64,000 nucleotides of DNA, from NCBI GenBank assembly GCA_021845865.1, contig JAJZVC010000001.1, forward strand, positions 1 through 64,000. Reading direction: 5' to 3'. Below the pieces are notes generated by a model, which was not told where the DNA came from, ran no database searches, and was given only the letters and a program-made list of their open reading frames with translations. Below, in pieces: positions 36,861 to 47,049 of the stretch; positions within the stretch are counted from its first letter, which is position 1; each line of letters starts with the position of its first letter. The stretch comes from Pseudomonadota bacterium (GTDB lineage Bacteria > Pseudomonadota > Gammaproteobacteria > Burkholderiales > UBA9220). The position numbers and the translations under genes are program-made.

Positions 36861-37527
36861 GAGCGTTGGCGAGTTGATAGGCGATCCGGGCGGCGTCCTG
36901 TTCGGCGCTGCGACGACTGTGTCCTTTACCCAATGAACGAACGGCGAGGTCTGGAATCAGGCACTCCACCTGGAATAATTGCTTATGCGCCTCGCCGGTA
37001 GTGGAAACGATGTTGTACTGGGGAAGCCCCAGGCGCCGGCTTTGAAGATATTCCTGCAGCAGGGTTTTCGGGTCCTTGCCGAGGGTCTTGGGGTCGAGAT
37101 TGTCCAAATGTCCGCTGTAAAGGGAAGAAACAACACCCTCCGCCGCCTCGAAGCCGCCATCCAGGAACACCGCCCCGATCAAGGCCTCCAACGTATCGGC
37201 CAGTATGGACGGACGGTCTGCCCCCCCGCTGCGAATTTCCCCTTCGCCCAGAACCAGGTGCTTGCCGAGCTCTCGCCTGCGCGCGATCTCCGCCAGAGTC
37301 TGTTCCTTGACCAGATGGGCGCGTAGCCGGGAAAGCTCGCCTTCGCTCAACTGGGGGTAAAGGCGGAAAAGACTGGAGGCAATAGCGCAGTTCAGCACGC
37401 TATCCCCGAGAAACTCCAGGCGCTCGTTGTTGGCCGCACCGAAACTGCGATGGGTCAGCGCCTGCCGAAGCAATGCGGGCTGCTTGAAAGCATAGCCCAA
37501 CCCCCCCGGCAAGCCACCGACATCCAT
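36853..37527 (-). CDS. rnc: Ribonuclease III
   Basis: Double-strand-specific endoribonuclease for rRNA precursor processing. The catalytic signature [12 protein letters not shown] lies at about residues 34-45, with the acidic residues of the second half around [17 protein letters not shown]-terminal double-stranded RNA-binding domain (about 150-222) ends [16 protein letters not shown]. 224 residues. Located 7 bp after the DUF4845 gene and overlapping era. Confidence 0.97.
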   Translation of the reverse strand: MDVGGLPGGLGYAFKQPALLRQALTHRSFGAANNERLEFLGDSVLNCAIASSLFRLYPQLSEGELSRLRAHLVKEQTLAEIARRRELGKHLVLGEGEIRSGGADRPSILADTLEALIGAVFLDGGFEAAEGVVSSLYSGHLDNLDPKTLGKDPKTLLQEYLQSRRLGLPQYNIVSTTGEAHKQLFQVECLIPDLAVRSLGKGHSRRSAEQDAARIAYQLANAHV

Positions 37528-37534
37528 GAGGCGC

Positions 37535-37891
37535 TTACTTGGCCGTGTCGGCGAAATCGATCACGGCGCTGATATTGGCCACCAGGGGAATCTTGACCGA
37601 GTATTCCACGCTTACCACGGTATCGCCGCTTTCCTTGGAAATTTCCAGGTCCTTGCCTTCCACCGCCGTGATGTTGTCGATAGAGGCCCGACGATCAAAA
37701 GCGCTGCGTATTTCCGGCGGCGCCATGTTTTGCAGGTCCTCCTGCTTGGCCATGGCCGCCATGACCTTCTTCACCGAAAAATATTCCAGGTAAGGGGGGA
37801 GAAGTTTCAACACCAAGAAGGCGGCGACAGCGATGCCGCCGATTAGGAAAACCACGCTGAAGGTCGTCATTCCGCGTTGCTTGTTCTGCAT
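37535..37891 (-). CDS. DUF4845 small membrane protein
   Basis: 118 residues. One N-terminal transmembrane helix (about 8-28, GMTTFSVVFLIGGIAVAAFLV) with a type IV-pilin-like short basic start is followed by a periplasmic domain. This family sits between lepB and rnc in many beta- and gammaproteobacteria and has no assigned role. The ATG at 37891 is chosen because GAGAGG stands about 8 bases upstream; a TTG at 37906 overlaps the lepB stop. Confidence 0.85.
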   Translation of the reverse strand: MQNKQRGMTTFSVVFLIGGIAVAAFLVLKLLPPYLEYFSVKKVMAAMAKQEDLQNMAPPEIRSAFDRRASIDNITAVEGKDLEISKESGDTVVSVEYSVKIPLVANISAVIDFADTAK

Positions 37892-37902
37892 GACCTGTCC
37901 TC

Positions 37903-38709
37903 TCAATTGATAACGGTGCCGATACGTTTAAGGTCGTTGAAATTCCACCAGATGAAAAAGGCCTTGCCGACGATGTTACGGTCCGGCACGAAGCCCCAGT
38001 AACGGCTGTCGTTGCTGTCGTCCCGGTTGTCGCCCATCATGAAATAGCTCCCCGGCGGCACGGTACAGCTGAAACCTTCCTCATTGTAAACGCAATTTTC
38101 CCGTTTGGCATATGAGGGGTCCACGTCGTCCACCCTTACCGGCGGCTGGTCCGGCAACACCAAGGTATCGTGGAGATGTTCGCCGAGTTTCTCCTGGTAG
38201 AGTTTGGCGGAAACGTAATTGAGCCCGCTCTTCACATAGTTGTAGTCGCCGACCTGCTGCCGCTCCATCGGCTGACCGTTGATGAACAGCTGCTTGTTGC
38301 GATAGGTCACCTTATCCCCCGGCAACCCGACCACCCGCTTGATGTAGTCCAGGGACGGATCGCGGGGATAACGGAACACCATCACATCGCCCCGCTGGGG
38401 CTGGTGGACGTCGAAGACCTTCACGTTGGCCACGGGCAGCCGGATGCCATAGGTGTATTTATTGACCAGGATATAGTCCCCCACCAGCAGGGTGGGCATC
38501 ATGGAGCCGGAGGGTATCTTGAACGGCTCCACCAAGAAGGAACGCAGCAGGAATACCGCCAGGATGACCGGGAAAAAGCTGCGCGCATACTCGACCAGCA
38601 GCGGCTCCTTTTCCCCTTCCGCCCGCTTGGCCTTGAGAAAATAAATGTCGATCAGCCAGATGGCGCCCGTCACCAGCAGCGCGACCAGCATGATAAGTGC
38701 AAAATTCAT
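37903..38709 (-). CDS. lepB: Signal peptidase I
   Basis: Inner-membrane serine protease that cleaves Sec and Tat signal peptides. 268 residues. Two N-terminal membrane helices are separated by a basic cytoplasmic loop. The catalytic serine is in PSGSMMPTL (about residue 72) and the lysine dyad in YIKRVVGLPGD (about residue 123). A C-terminal GDNRDDSNDSR box follows. It lies 12 bp after lepA, the usual lepA-lepB pair. Confidence 0.96.
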   Translation of the reverse strand: MNFALIMLVALLVTGAIWLIDIYFLKAKRAEGEKEPLLVEYARSFFPVILAVFLLRSFLVEPFKIPSGSMMPTLLVGDYILVNKYTYGIRLPVANVKVFDVHQPQRGDVMVFRYPRDPSLDYIKRVVGLPGDKVTYRNKQLFINGQPMERQQVGDYNYVKSGLNYVSAKLYQEKLGEHLHDTLVLPDQPPVRVDDVDPSYAKRENCVYNEEGFSCTVPPGSYFMMGDNRDDSNDSRYWGFVPDRNIVGKAFFIWWNFNDLKRIGTVIN

Positions 38710-38721
38710 TCGGTTGTCCCG

Positions 38722-40515
<1,794 letters not shown>

Positions 40516-40528
40516 GGGGTACTTCAGC

Positions 40529-40553
40529 AAAAAGGGCACCGGATAGTGCCCTT
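40529..40553 (-). terminator. Terminator-like hairpin immediately before lepA
   Basis: On the minus strand AAGGGCAC, a six-base loop and GTGCCCTT form a perfect 8-bp stem, and the T-run continues for three more bases. The T-run ends 13 bases before the lepA ATG. It could end the degP-glutaredoxin transcript or act as an attenuator for lepA-lepB. Confidence 0.65.
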
Positions 40554-40575
40554 CGGGGTTTCAAAGAAGCGAATT

Positions 40576-40830
40576 TTAACGGATTTCGGCCAGAAACGCA
40601 TTAAGCGCTGGCATTTCGAGGAAATAGTGGCAGAGCTCCCGTTCCCCCGCCATCAATACCGGCACCTTGGTGCCATAGCGCCGCGCCAAGCCGGCGTCGC
40701 CATCCACGTCCACCCAGGACAGGCGAAAGCCCCCTTCTGCTTGCAACTCTTCCAACGCATCCCACATATCCCGGCATAAATGGCACCCCTCCCGGCCATA
40801 TACCGTCAGCAGGGGTTGATTATTTGCCAT
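40576..40830 (-). CDS. Glutaredoxin-like thioredoxin-fold protein (DUF836 type)
   Basis: 84 residues. A redox motif CHLC (residues 16-19) follows an LTVYGREG strand, and a cis-proline follows in TKVPVLM. This matches short glutaredoxin-like proteins encoded between degP and lepA in betaproteobacteria. The substrate is unknown. The start overlaps the degP 3' end by 11 bp. Confidence 0.85.
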   Translation of the reverse strand: MANNQPLLTVYGREGCHLCRDMWDALEELQAEGGFRLSWVDVDGDAGLARRYGTKVPVLMAGERELCHYFLEMPALNAFLAEIR

Positions 40831-42205
40831 CGATGCGGATAGGGACGTAATTCATGGCATTGCCGCGGCGCACCAGGAGGGCCACGTTCCGTCCCTTGGG
40901 AAACTGGGCCAGAACCTGGTTGAATTGCGCCACGGTTTTGACGTCCATGTTGTTCACCGCCAGTATGAGGTCTCCCGGACGAAGGCCGGCCTGGGCAGCG
41001 GCATTGCGCACCCCTTCCACCAGCAGGCCGCCCGAAACCCCCAACTGCCTGCGCTGGTCGGCGCTCAACTCCCGCAAGAGCAAACCGAGACGCGTGGCGT
41101 CCTTGTCCCGGTCAGCAGCGCCACCGGCTCCATTGCGGTCCGCGGGCGGCTCGGCCATTTGCACGCTGATTTTCTTCACCCCGCCCTTGCGCCAGACTTC
41201 CATGTCCACTTGCTTGCCCGGTTTCGCCGCCCCGATGAGGCGCGGCAAATCACTGGCGGAATCAACGGCCTTGCCATTGAACTTGAGAATCACGTCGCTG
41301 GGCTCCAGACCGCCCCGGGCAGCAGGGCTTTTCTCCACGACACCGGCCACCAACGCCCCTTCGATTTTCGGCAGGCCGAAGGACTCGGCCAGTTCCTTGG
41401 TCACCTCCTGGATCACGACTCCCAGATACCCCCTACTCACCTTGCCGCTTGCCTTGAGCTGGTTGGCGACATCCATCGCCACATCGATGGGAATGGCGAA
41501 AGACAAGCCCATGAAGCCCCCCGTGCGGCTGTATATCTGGGAGTTGATCCCCACCACCTCCCCTTTCAGGTTGAACAGCGGACCGCCCGAATTGCCCGGG
41601 TTGATCGCCACATCCGTCTGAATGAAAGGCACGTAGTTTTCCTGGGACAAAGCACGTCCCTTGGCGCTGACGATGCCTTGGGTAACGGTGTTCTCGAAGC
41701 CGAAGGGCGAACCGATAGCCACAACCCATTCCCCCACCCGAAGTTGGCCAGGGTCTCCCAGGCGCACGGTCGGCAGGCTGGAAGCATTGATCTTGATGAG
41801 GGCGACATCGGTGCGTTCGTCGGCACCGACCACTTTGGCCTTGAGTTCCCGCTTGCCGGCAAGTTTTACCGTCACTTCGTCGGCCCCCTCCACCACATGG
41901 GCATTGGTCAGGATATAACCGTCAGGACTGATGATGAATCCGGAACCGAGAGATTGGGTCTGGTACTGGCGGGGAACGCTCTGAGGAGGAACCATGCGCC
42001 GAAAGAACTCGAAGAAGGGATCTCCCGGAACACCGGGAAAAGGCTGCATGACAGCATTCTCCCGCACCGTCTGCACGGTACTGATATTGACCACCGCAGG
42101 CCCCTGCTTTTCGACGAGCGCGGCAAAATCGGGCAAATCCTGGGCATAGGTCCAGGGGGCGATGGCTGCCAGGCAAAGAACGAAAACGGCGGCAAACCGT
42201 TTCAT
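40820..42205 (-). CDS. degP: DegP/DegQ/MucD-family periplasmic serine protease
   Basis: Periplasmic chaperone-protease of the envelope-stress response. A signal peptide (about residues 1-22, ending TYAQDLPD) leads to a trypsin-like domain with His in TNAHVVEGA, Asp in ERTDVALIK and Ser in GNSGGPLF. Two PDZ domains follow (about 265-355 and 370-455). 461 residues, the MucD/DegQ length. It starts by a TGATG overlap with rseC and sits in the rpoE regulon cluster. Confidence 0.95.
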   Translation of the reverse strand: MKRFAAVFVLCLAAIAPWTYAQDLPDFAALVEKQGPAVVNISTVQTVRENAVMQPFPGVPGDPFFEFFRRMVPPQSVPRQYQTQSLGSGFIISPDGYILTNAHVVEGADEVTVKLAGKRELKAKVVGADERTDVALIKINASSLPTVRLGDPGQLRVGEWVVAIGSPFGFENTVTQGIVSAKGRALSQENYVPFIQTDVAINPGNSGGPLFNLKGEVVGINSQIYSRTGGFMGLSFAIPIDVAMDVANQLKASGKVSRGYLGVVIQEVTKELAESFGLPKIEGALVAGVVEKSPAARGGLEPSDVILKFNGKAVDSASDLPRLIGAAKPGKQVDMEVWRKGGVKKISVQMAEPPADRNGAGGAADRDKDATRLGLLLRELSADQRRQLGVSGGLLVEGVRNAAAQAGLRPGDLILAVNNMDVKTVAQFNQVLAQFPKGRNVALLVRRGNAMNYVPIRIDGK

Positions 42206-42678
42206 CACTTCGGCCCCCCGGCGAAGCCGACCACTTTCCATGGATTCGACAACCGCAGGATAACCGGCATGTATTCCAGACTGTTGCCATTGCGGCTGTT
42301 GACTTGCCGCAAGCCGAAGAAGCCCGCCAGCAGCCCCAGCAAGGCCCCTGCCGCCGTCGTGGCGTCTCCCGCCTGGGGGACCAGCATCAGGGCGGCGGAC
42401 ACCCCCAGGATCAAGCCCAGCACCGGCAGGAGATAGGCGATCAATGAACTTTTCAGCAGGGCCTTTTCTTCCAGGCCGATCACCACGCTGTCGCCAACCT
42501 GCGCGCCAACGCCGTTGAGAACCTTGAAACGGGTAGGCTTTCCTCCCAACACCGTGGACAGCGCCGATGTCCCGCAGCCTTCCTGGGCGTTGCAACTGCC
42601 GCAGGCGGACTGGCGCTGGGTTTCCACATAGGCGAAATCCTCTTCGAGATTAACGACGACCGCCTGAGTTTCGATCAT
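42205..42678 (-). CDS. rseC: SoxR-reducing/sigma-E regulator family protein RseC (MucC)
   Basis: Inner-membrane protein of 157 residues. A cytoplasmic N-terminal part has clustered cysteines (SACGSCNAQEGCG, about residues 24-36), consistent with a redox centre. Two membrane helices follow (about 79-98 and 107-125). RseC modulates sigma-E activity modestly; related RsxC-linked functions reduce SoxR. It lies 16 bp after rseB and its stop overlaps the degP start. Confidence 0.9.
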   Translation of the reverse strand: MIETQAVVVNLEEDFAYVETQRQSACGSCNAQEGCGTSALSTVLGGKPTRFKVLNGVGAQVGDSVVIGLEEKALLKSSLIAYLLPVLGLILGVSAALMLVPQAGDATTAAGALLGLLAGFFGLRQVNSRNGNSLEYMPVILRLSNPWKVVGFAGGPK

Positions 42679-42694
42679 GATTGTTCCTTTCCGG

Positions 42695-43690
42695 CTAGTC
42701 CTTGCCGCCGTGGGAGCCCCTGCCATGGAAAACGACGGAGTTGGCAATCTGCGTCACCGTTACGGCCGGAACCTCTCCCAGCACGGTGATCTTATGCCCC
42801 GATGCCACGCGGGTATACACGTTCATGGAGCCTTCGGGCACCAATCCCTCTTCAACAGGCGCTTTGCCTTGGGGTTCGATGAATACCGAGACGGCCGCCA
42901 GTCCATCGGAAAAGACGATATGAAGCACGGGCTGCTTCCGTCCCGGCATGGGCCGCATCAACTCGCGGATTTTCCTGAAGCCCGGCGGAATCCGGGTAAA
43001 TTCCCAACCGTACTGCCCCTGCCCGGCCACGTCCTTATCCTCGGGAACGGACGCATCCACGGTCTTCGCTTTCGGCAACCGCTGGGCATCGAAAATCTGC
43101 TTATCGATCTTGCCGCCGATAACCAGCTGGGTAAATGCGAACTGATGAACGATTTCGTTTTTTTCGTTGCGCACATTGGTCTTGAGCAGCAAGCCAGTCG
43201 AGGCATCCGCCCAAAGGGTGCGCGTGTAGCGGTAGCCGTCCTTCGGTTCGAGAATCAGCACCTGACTGTCGAAACCCGCCACCCGCTCCGTCCCGCCCTT
43301 GCGAATGGCGTAGTTATCCGTCAAATCGGACATCTGGCGGGGAAACAGCGCGGGGAAAGGCTTGATGGAGCGGCGGCGCTCGATAACGACCGTATTCTTC
43401 TCCGGTATGTAGCAGTACACCTGCTCGTTGTTGCGGATAACCTCGCGCAAGGAACCGTCCAGGGTTTCGAGTTTCTCGTGTTCCCCCGACTCATCGGCCA
43501 TATGGGTGATGCGGGAAGTCTCGATGCGGCCGCTGTTCTGGTAAACGAACACGCCGGAATAATTGAGCTGATGGGAAGCGGCGGAAATCTTGCGCAACCA
43601 GTTGAGGCTATCGGCTTGTGGAGTGATTTCCGCCTGGGAATAGGCGGGCAACAGCAAAAACAGGCCCAGGAATACGGAATATTTCTTCAT
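42695..43690 (-). CDS. rseB: Sigma-E regulatory protein RseB (MucB)
   Basis: Periplasmic protein that binds the anti-sigma factor RseA and shields it from DegS cleavage until mislocalised lipopolysaccharide or lipoprotein is sensed. 331 residues. A signal peptide ends PAYSQAE. The large N-terminal LolA-like domain begins DSLNWLRKISAASHQLNYSG, and a smaller C-terminal domain follows from about residue 225. It stands 5 bp after rseA. Confidence 0.93.
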   Translation of the reverse strand: MKKYSVFLGLFLLLPAYSQAEITPQADSLNWLRKISAASHQLNYSGVFVYQNSGRIETSRITHMADESGEHEKLETLDGSLREVIRNNEQVYCYIPEKNTVVIERRRSIKPFPALFPRQMSDLTDNYAIRKGGTERVAGFDSQVLILEPKDGYRYTRTLWADASTGLLLKTNVRNEKNEIVHQFAFTQLVIGGKIDKQIFDAQRLPKAKTVDASVPEDKDVAGQGQYGWEFTRIPPGFRKIRELMRPMPGRKQPVLHIVFSDGLAAVSVFIEPQGKAPVEEGLVPEGSMNVYTRVASGHKITVLGEVPAVTVTQIANSVVFHGRGSHGGKD

Positions 43691-43695
43691 CGATG

Positions 43696-44199
43696 CTACT
43701 GGTTGTCAGCCACTGTGCGGATATAGGGCGTCACCCCCTCCATCCCGGTTACGGGGGAAGTTTCATGATGAGCGAGGAGATAATGGCTGAACCCCGCCGA
43801 TTGCTTGCCGGACGCAGCGGCCATCTTGACGGGTTGGGCGGCAACGGCCAGCTGGGGCGCTGGCGTTGCCTGCAAATCGGCATATTGGTAAGCCGTCCAA
43901 CCGGTGAAGGTGATAATGGCCACGGAGGCGGCGGCGGACAAAGCCACCAGGGGATGGTCCACGGAAGGCAGTTTGCGACGCTGCGGCGCCAGTATGGTGG
44001 GTTCTTCGGCCAAGCGCGCGCTGAAACGGCTGGAGAACCCTGGCGACAGCGGATCCGTTTGGCGCAGGCAATCGCCTATCAGATGATAGGCGTCCCACAC
44101 CTCGGTCCAATCATCCTGTCCCCCGCGCGAACCGAGAATGCGCACCGCGTGTTCGTTCTCGGCTTCGCCGTCCATCAGGCTGGATATTTCAGCGGTCAT
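43696..44199 (-). CDS. rseA: Anti-sigma-E factor RseA (MucA)
   Basis: Single-pass inner-membrane protein that holds sigma-E inactive. 167 residues. The cytoplasmic N-terminal domain begins MTAEISSLMDGE and includes DDWTEVWDAYHLIGDCLR. One membrane helix follows at about 87-107, then a periplasmic tail. The ATG at 44199 is decided by the strong ribosome site AGGAGG 7 bases upstream. One base separates the rpoE stop from the intervening leader. Confidence 0.92.
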   Translation of the reverse strand: MTAEISSLMDGEAENEHAVRILGSRGGQDDWTEVWDAYHLIGDCLRQTDPLSPGFSSRFSARLAEEPTILAPQRRKLPSVDHPLVALSAAASVAIITFTGWTAYQYADLQATPAPQLAVAAQPVKMAAASGKQSAGFSHYLLAHHETSPVTGMEGVTPYIRTVADNQ

Positions 44200-44200
44200 G

Positions 44201-44800
44201 TCACCACCTCCTGTCTTCACTGGTATCGAGCAGCGGCCTCAGCTTGGCTGCAATCGCCTCGCGGGCGCGGAAGATGCGCGAACGCACCGTGCCGATAGGG
44301 CAATTCATGATATTGGCGATGTCTTCATAGCTCATGCCCTCGATTTCGCGCAGCATAATGGCTGTTTTCAATTCCTCTGGCAAAGCTTCCATCGCTTCGT
44401 TCACGGTATGGGCGATCTCCTTGGTCATCAACGCGCTTTCCGGCGTATTGATGTCGTGCAGCAGCTCGCCCCCCTCGAAATTCTCCGCTTCCTCGCTGTC
44501 GAACTCGGTCGTGGTCGGCGCCCGGCGCCCCATGGCCACCAGATAGTTCTTCGCCGTATTGATGCCGATACGGTACAGCCAGGTATAGAACGCGCTATCG
44601 CCGCGGAATGACGGCAACGCGCGGTAAGCCTTGATGAAAGCTTCCTGGGTCACGTCTTCCACTTCGGCCGGATCGCGGATGAAGCGCGACAACAAACGCG
44701 CCAACTTGCGCTGGTACTTGGATACCAGCAGCTCGAAAGCCTGCTTGTCACCCCGCTGTACGCGTTCGACCAGAAGCTGATCGACTTCCCGGTCCCCCAT
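44201..44800 (-). CDS. rpoE: RNA polymerase sigma factor RpoE (AlgU/sigma-E)
   Basis: ECF sigma factor for envelope stress. 199 residues. Region 2 contains DVTQEAFIKAYRALPSFRGD with the core-binding and -10 recognition helices. Region 4 (about 140-190) has LREIEGMSYEDIANIMNCPIGTVRSRIFRAREAI. The downstream rseA-rseB-rseC-degP order is that of the classic sigma-E operon. The ribosome site GGGAG before the ATG lies inside a perfect inverted repeat, which suggests translational control. Confidence 0.96.
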   Translation of the reverse strand: MGDREVDQLLVERVQRGDKQAFELLVSKYQRKLARLLSRFIRDPAEVEDVTQEAFIKAYRALPSFRGDSAFYTWLYRIGINTAKNYLVAMGRRAPTTTEFDSEEAENFEGGELLHDINTPESALMTKEIAHTVNEAMEALPEELKTAIMLREIEGMSYEDIANIMNCPIGTVRSRIFRAREAIAAKLRPLLDTSEDRRW

Positions 44801-44805
44801 CTATG

Positions 44806-44870
44806 CTCCCTGAATTCTCCAATAAACCGTGTCGAAGTGTTGTGCTTCGAAGTATAACGCATTCAGGGAG
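44806..44870 (-). promoter_or_regulatory. Nested inverted repeats in the rpoE leader covering its ribosome site
   Basis: CTCCCTGAAT (complement of 44861-44870) pairs perfectly over 10 bp with ATTCAGGGAG (complement of 44806-44815). The right arm holds the Shine-Dalgarno sequence of rpoE, 5 bases before the ATG. Inside the loop TCGAAG/CTTCGA (44832-44837 and 44845-44850) forms a second stem. A possible -10 box TATACT lies at 44851-44856; a transcript starting there would lack the left arm. Confidence 0.5.
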
Positions 44871-44952
44871 GGTTACCGCTCCAGTCACCTCTAATGACCG
44901 TATCCATGGCGGATAGTTCACTCGTGATCGTGGTTATCCCTTATCCCCACCG

Positions 44953-44961
44953 TGGTATCAT
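44953..44961 (+). promoter_or_regulatory. Possible extended -10 promoter of nadB
   Basis: TGGTATCAT gives a -10 hexamer TATCAT with the extended TG, about 32 bases before the chosen nadB start. No clear -35 is seen. Confidence 0.3.
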
Positions 44962-44992
44962 CTTTACCGCCCATTGTTTACAGGTTACTTCC

Positions 44993-46591
44993 GTGCACTC
45001 CTTCGACGTGATCATTGTCGGCAGCGGCTTGGCCGGCCTCACTTCCGCCCTTAAACTGGCGGAACAAAAGCGTGTCGCCCTGATTACCAAGAAAGGCCTG
45101 ATGGACGGCGCCACCAGTTGGGCCCAGGGAGGGATCGCCGCCGTACTGGCCAATGACGACTCCATCGAGGCCCATATCCAGGACACGCTGATCGCCGGCG
45201 CCGGCCTGTGCAATGAAAAAATCACCCGCATCGTCGTGGAGCATGGCAAAGCCGCCATCGACTGGCTGATCGGCGAAGGGGTCGCCTTCACCAAGGACGA
45301 ACAGAACCAGACCGGCTATCACCTTACCCGGGAAGGCGGACACAGCCACCGCCGCATCATTCACGCCGCCGACGCCACCGGCAAGGTCGTCCAGCAGACC
45401 CTGGCGGAAAAGGTCCGCCAGCACCCCAACATCACCCTGGTCGAAAACCACATCGCCATCGATCTCATCACCGGCCGCAAACTGGGCCTGGCCCACAACC
45501 GCTGCCTGGGAATGTACGTCCTGGACAACGCCAGCGGCAAGGTAAAGACCTTTTCCGCCCCCCACACCATCCTGGCCACCGGTGGCGCGGGCAAGGTCTA
45601 CCTCTACACCACCGACCCGGATGTCGCCACCGGCGACGGCATCGCCATCGGCTGGCGTGCGGGATGCCGGGTGGCGAACATGGAATTCATCCAGTTCCAC
45701 CCCACCTGCCTCTACCATCCCCACGCCAAATCCTTCCTCATCACCGAGGCGGTGAGGGGCGAAGGCGGCATCCTGGTCCTCCCGGATGGCACCCGCTTCA
45801 TGCCCAAACACGACGAGCGCGCGGAACTGGCGCCGCGGGACATCGTTGCCCGGGCTATCGACTTCGAAATGAAAAAACGGGGGCTGGATTGTGTTTACCT
45901 GGATATCAGCCACAAACCGGCGGATTTCCTGAGGGAACACTTTCCCACCATCCACGCCCGCTGCCTGGAACTGGGCATCGACATCACCAAAGACCCGATC
46001 CCCGTGGTGCCCGCCGCTCACTATTCCTGCGGCGGCATCGTGGTGGATGAACGCGCCCGCACCGACATTCCAGGCCTCTATGCGGTCGGCGAAACCGCCT
46101 GTACCGGCCTGCATGGCGCCAACCGCCTGGCGAGCAACTCCCTGCTCGAGTGCCTGGTTTTCGCCGATGCCGCGGCAGCCGATATTCTCCACGACAAACC
46201 CGCCGGCCTCCCCTCGCTACCGGAATGGGACGAAAGCCGCGTCACCGATGCCGACGAGGAAATCGTCATTTCCCACAACTGGGACGAACTGCGGCGCTTC
46301 ATGTGGGACTACGTGGGCATCGTCCGCACCGACAAGCGCCTTCAGCGCGCCCATCACCGCATCAAGCTGCTGTACGAGGAAATCAACGAGTACTACCGCA
46401 ACTTCCGGGTCAGCAACGACCTGCTCGAACTGCGCAACCTAGTGGTGACGGCGGACCTGATTGTAAGCTGCGCCATGCTGAGGCTGGAAAGCCGAGGCTT
46501 GCACTTCAGCCGCGATTATCCCCTCTCGTTCCCCTCTGCCCACGATACGGTGCTGGTGCCGACCAAGCGCTATCAACCCGGCTTGGCCTGA
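44993..46591 (+). CDS. nadB: L-aspartate oxidase
   Basis: FAD enzyme that oxidises aspartate to iminoaspartate for NAD synthesis. FAD-binding VIIVGSGLAGLTSALKLA lies at the N-terminus, then GATSWAQGGIAAV, REGGHSHRRIIHA and the C-terminal HGANRLASNSLLE motif. The GTG at 44993 gives 532 residues and the normal family start; a longer frame from 44894 would add an unconserved 33 residues. It diverges from rpoE, as in many proteobacteria. The last 19 bp overlap the convergent ygfX-like gene. Confidence 0.94.
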   Translation: MHSFDVIIVGSGLAGLTSALKLAEQKRVALITKKGLMDGATSWAQGGIAAVLANDDSIEAHIQDTLIAGAGLCNEKITRIVVEHGKAAIDWLIGEGVAFTKDEQNQTGYHLTREGGHSHRRIIHAADATGKVVQQTLAEKVRQHPNITLVENHIAIDLITGRKLGLAHNRCLGMYVLDNASGKVKTFSAPHTILATGGAGKVYLYTTDPDVATGDGIAIGWRAGCRVANMEFIQFHPTCLYHPHAKSFLITEAVRGEGGILVLPDGTRFMPKHDERAELAPRDIVARAIDFEMKKRGLDCVYLDISHKPADFLREHFPTIHARCLELGIDITKDPIPVVPAAHYSCGGIVVDERARTDIPGLYAVGETACTGLHGANRLASNSLLECLVFADAAAADILHDKPAGLPSLPEWDESRVTDADEEIVISHNWDELRRFMWDYVGIVRTDKRLQRAHHRIKLLYEEINEYYRNFRVSNDLLELRNLVVTADLIVSCAMLRLESRGLHFSRDYPLSFPSAHDTVLVPTKRYQPGLA

Positions 46592-47007
46592 GCGCATTTC
46601 CAGCGCAGCATTACCCGCAGGCGGCGAAAAGCCTCCGCCTCCACGGCATCGGGAAGCATGACGGCGTGGCGCGCACGCCAGCTTCCCTCGGGGCGCAGGT
46701 TGATGACAGTCAGCCAAGGGGCGACGAAACTCGACCCCAGCAAGCGGCCTCCCAGCTCTTGACCGTTCCGCAGCAGGAAAACACCGTGGCAATCGTCATG
46801 CACCTCCAGGGCGACCACGGCAGCGCTTGAGGTTCGCCAGGCATGGCCTCGCAGCGAAAGCGCCAGGCTCGCCATGAATAGGGGTAACACCGCCCCTTTC
46901 AGCCACCAGGGGATATCCGTCAGCCAAAACAGCGCCAGGACTCCAAGGTGCGTAGCGCTCAGCAGCGCGGTTAAAGCCCTTGAAGAACCAAGGGATATTC
47001 TTTCCAT
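46573..47007 (-). CDS. YgfX-family membrane protein (CptA-like)
   Basis: 144 residues. Two N-terminal hydrophobic helices (about residues 9-28 and 33-50) are followed by a soluble part with the family pattern LRNGQELGGRLLGSSFVAPWLTVI. YgfX in E. coli affects FtsZ and MreB and was described as the toxin partner of YgfY/SdhE. No sdhE gene is adjacent here, so a toxin role cannot be inferred. The family call rests on helix layout and central motif. It diverges from ygfZ and overlaps the nadB 3' end. Confidence 0.78.
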   Translation of the reverse strand: MERISLGSSRALTALLSATHLGVLALFWLTDIPWWLKGAVLPLFMASLALSLRGHAWRTSSAAVVALEVHDDCHGVFLLRNGQELGGRLLGSSFVAPWLTVINLRPEGSWRARHAVMLPDAVEAEAFRRLRVMLRWKCAQAKPG

Positions 47008-47049
47008 GTCAGAAAGGGCTGTCGCTTGCCAAAGAAGGGAAAGGCTTTT

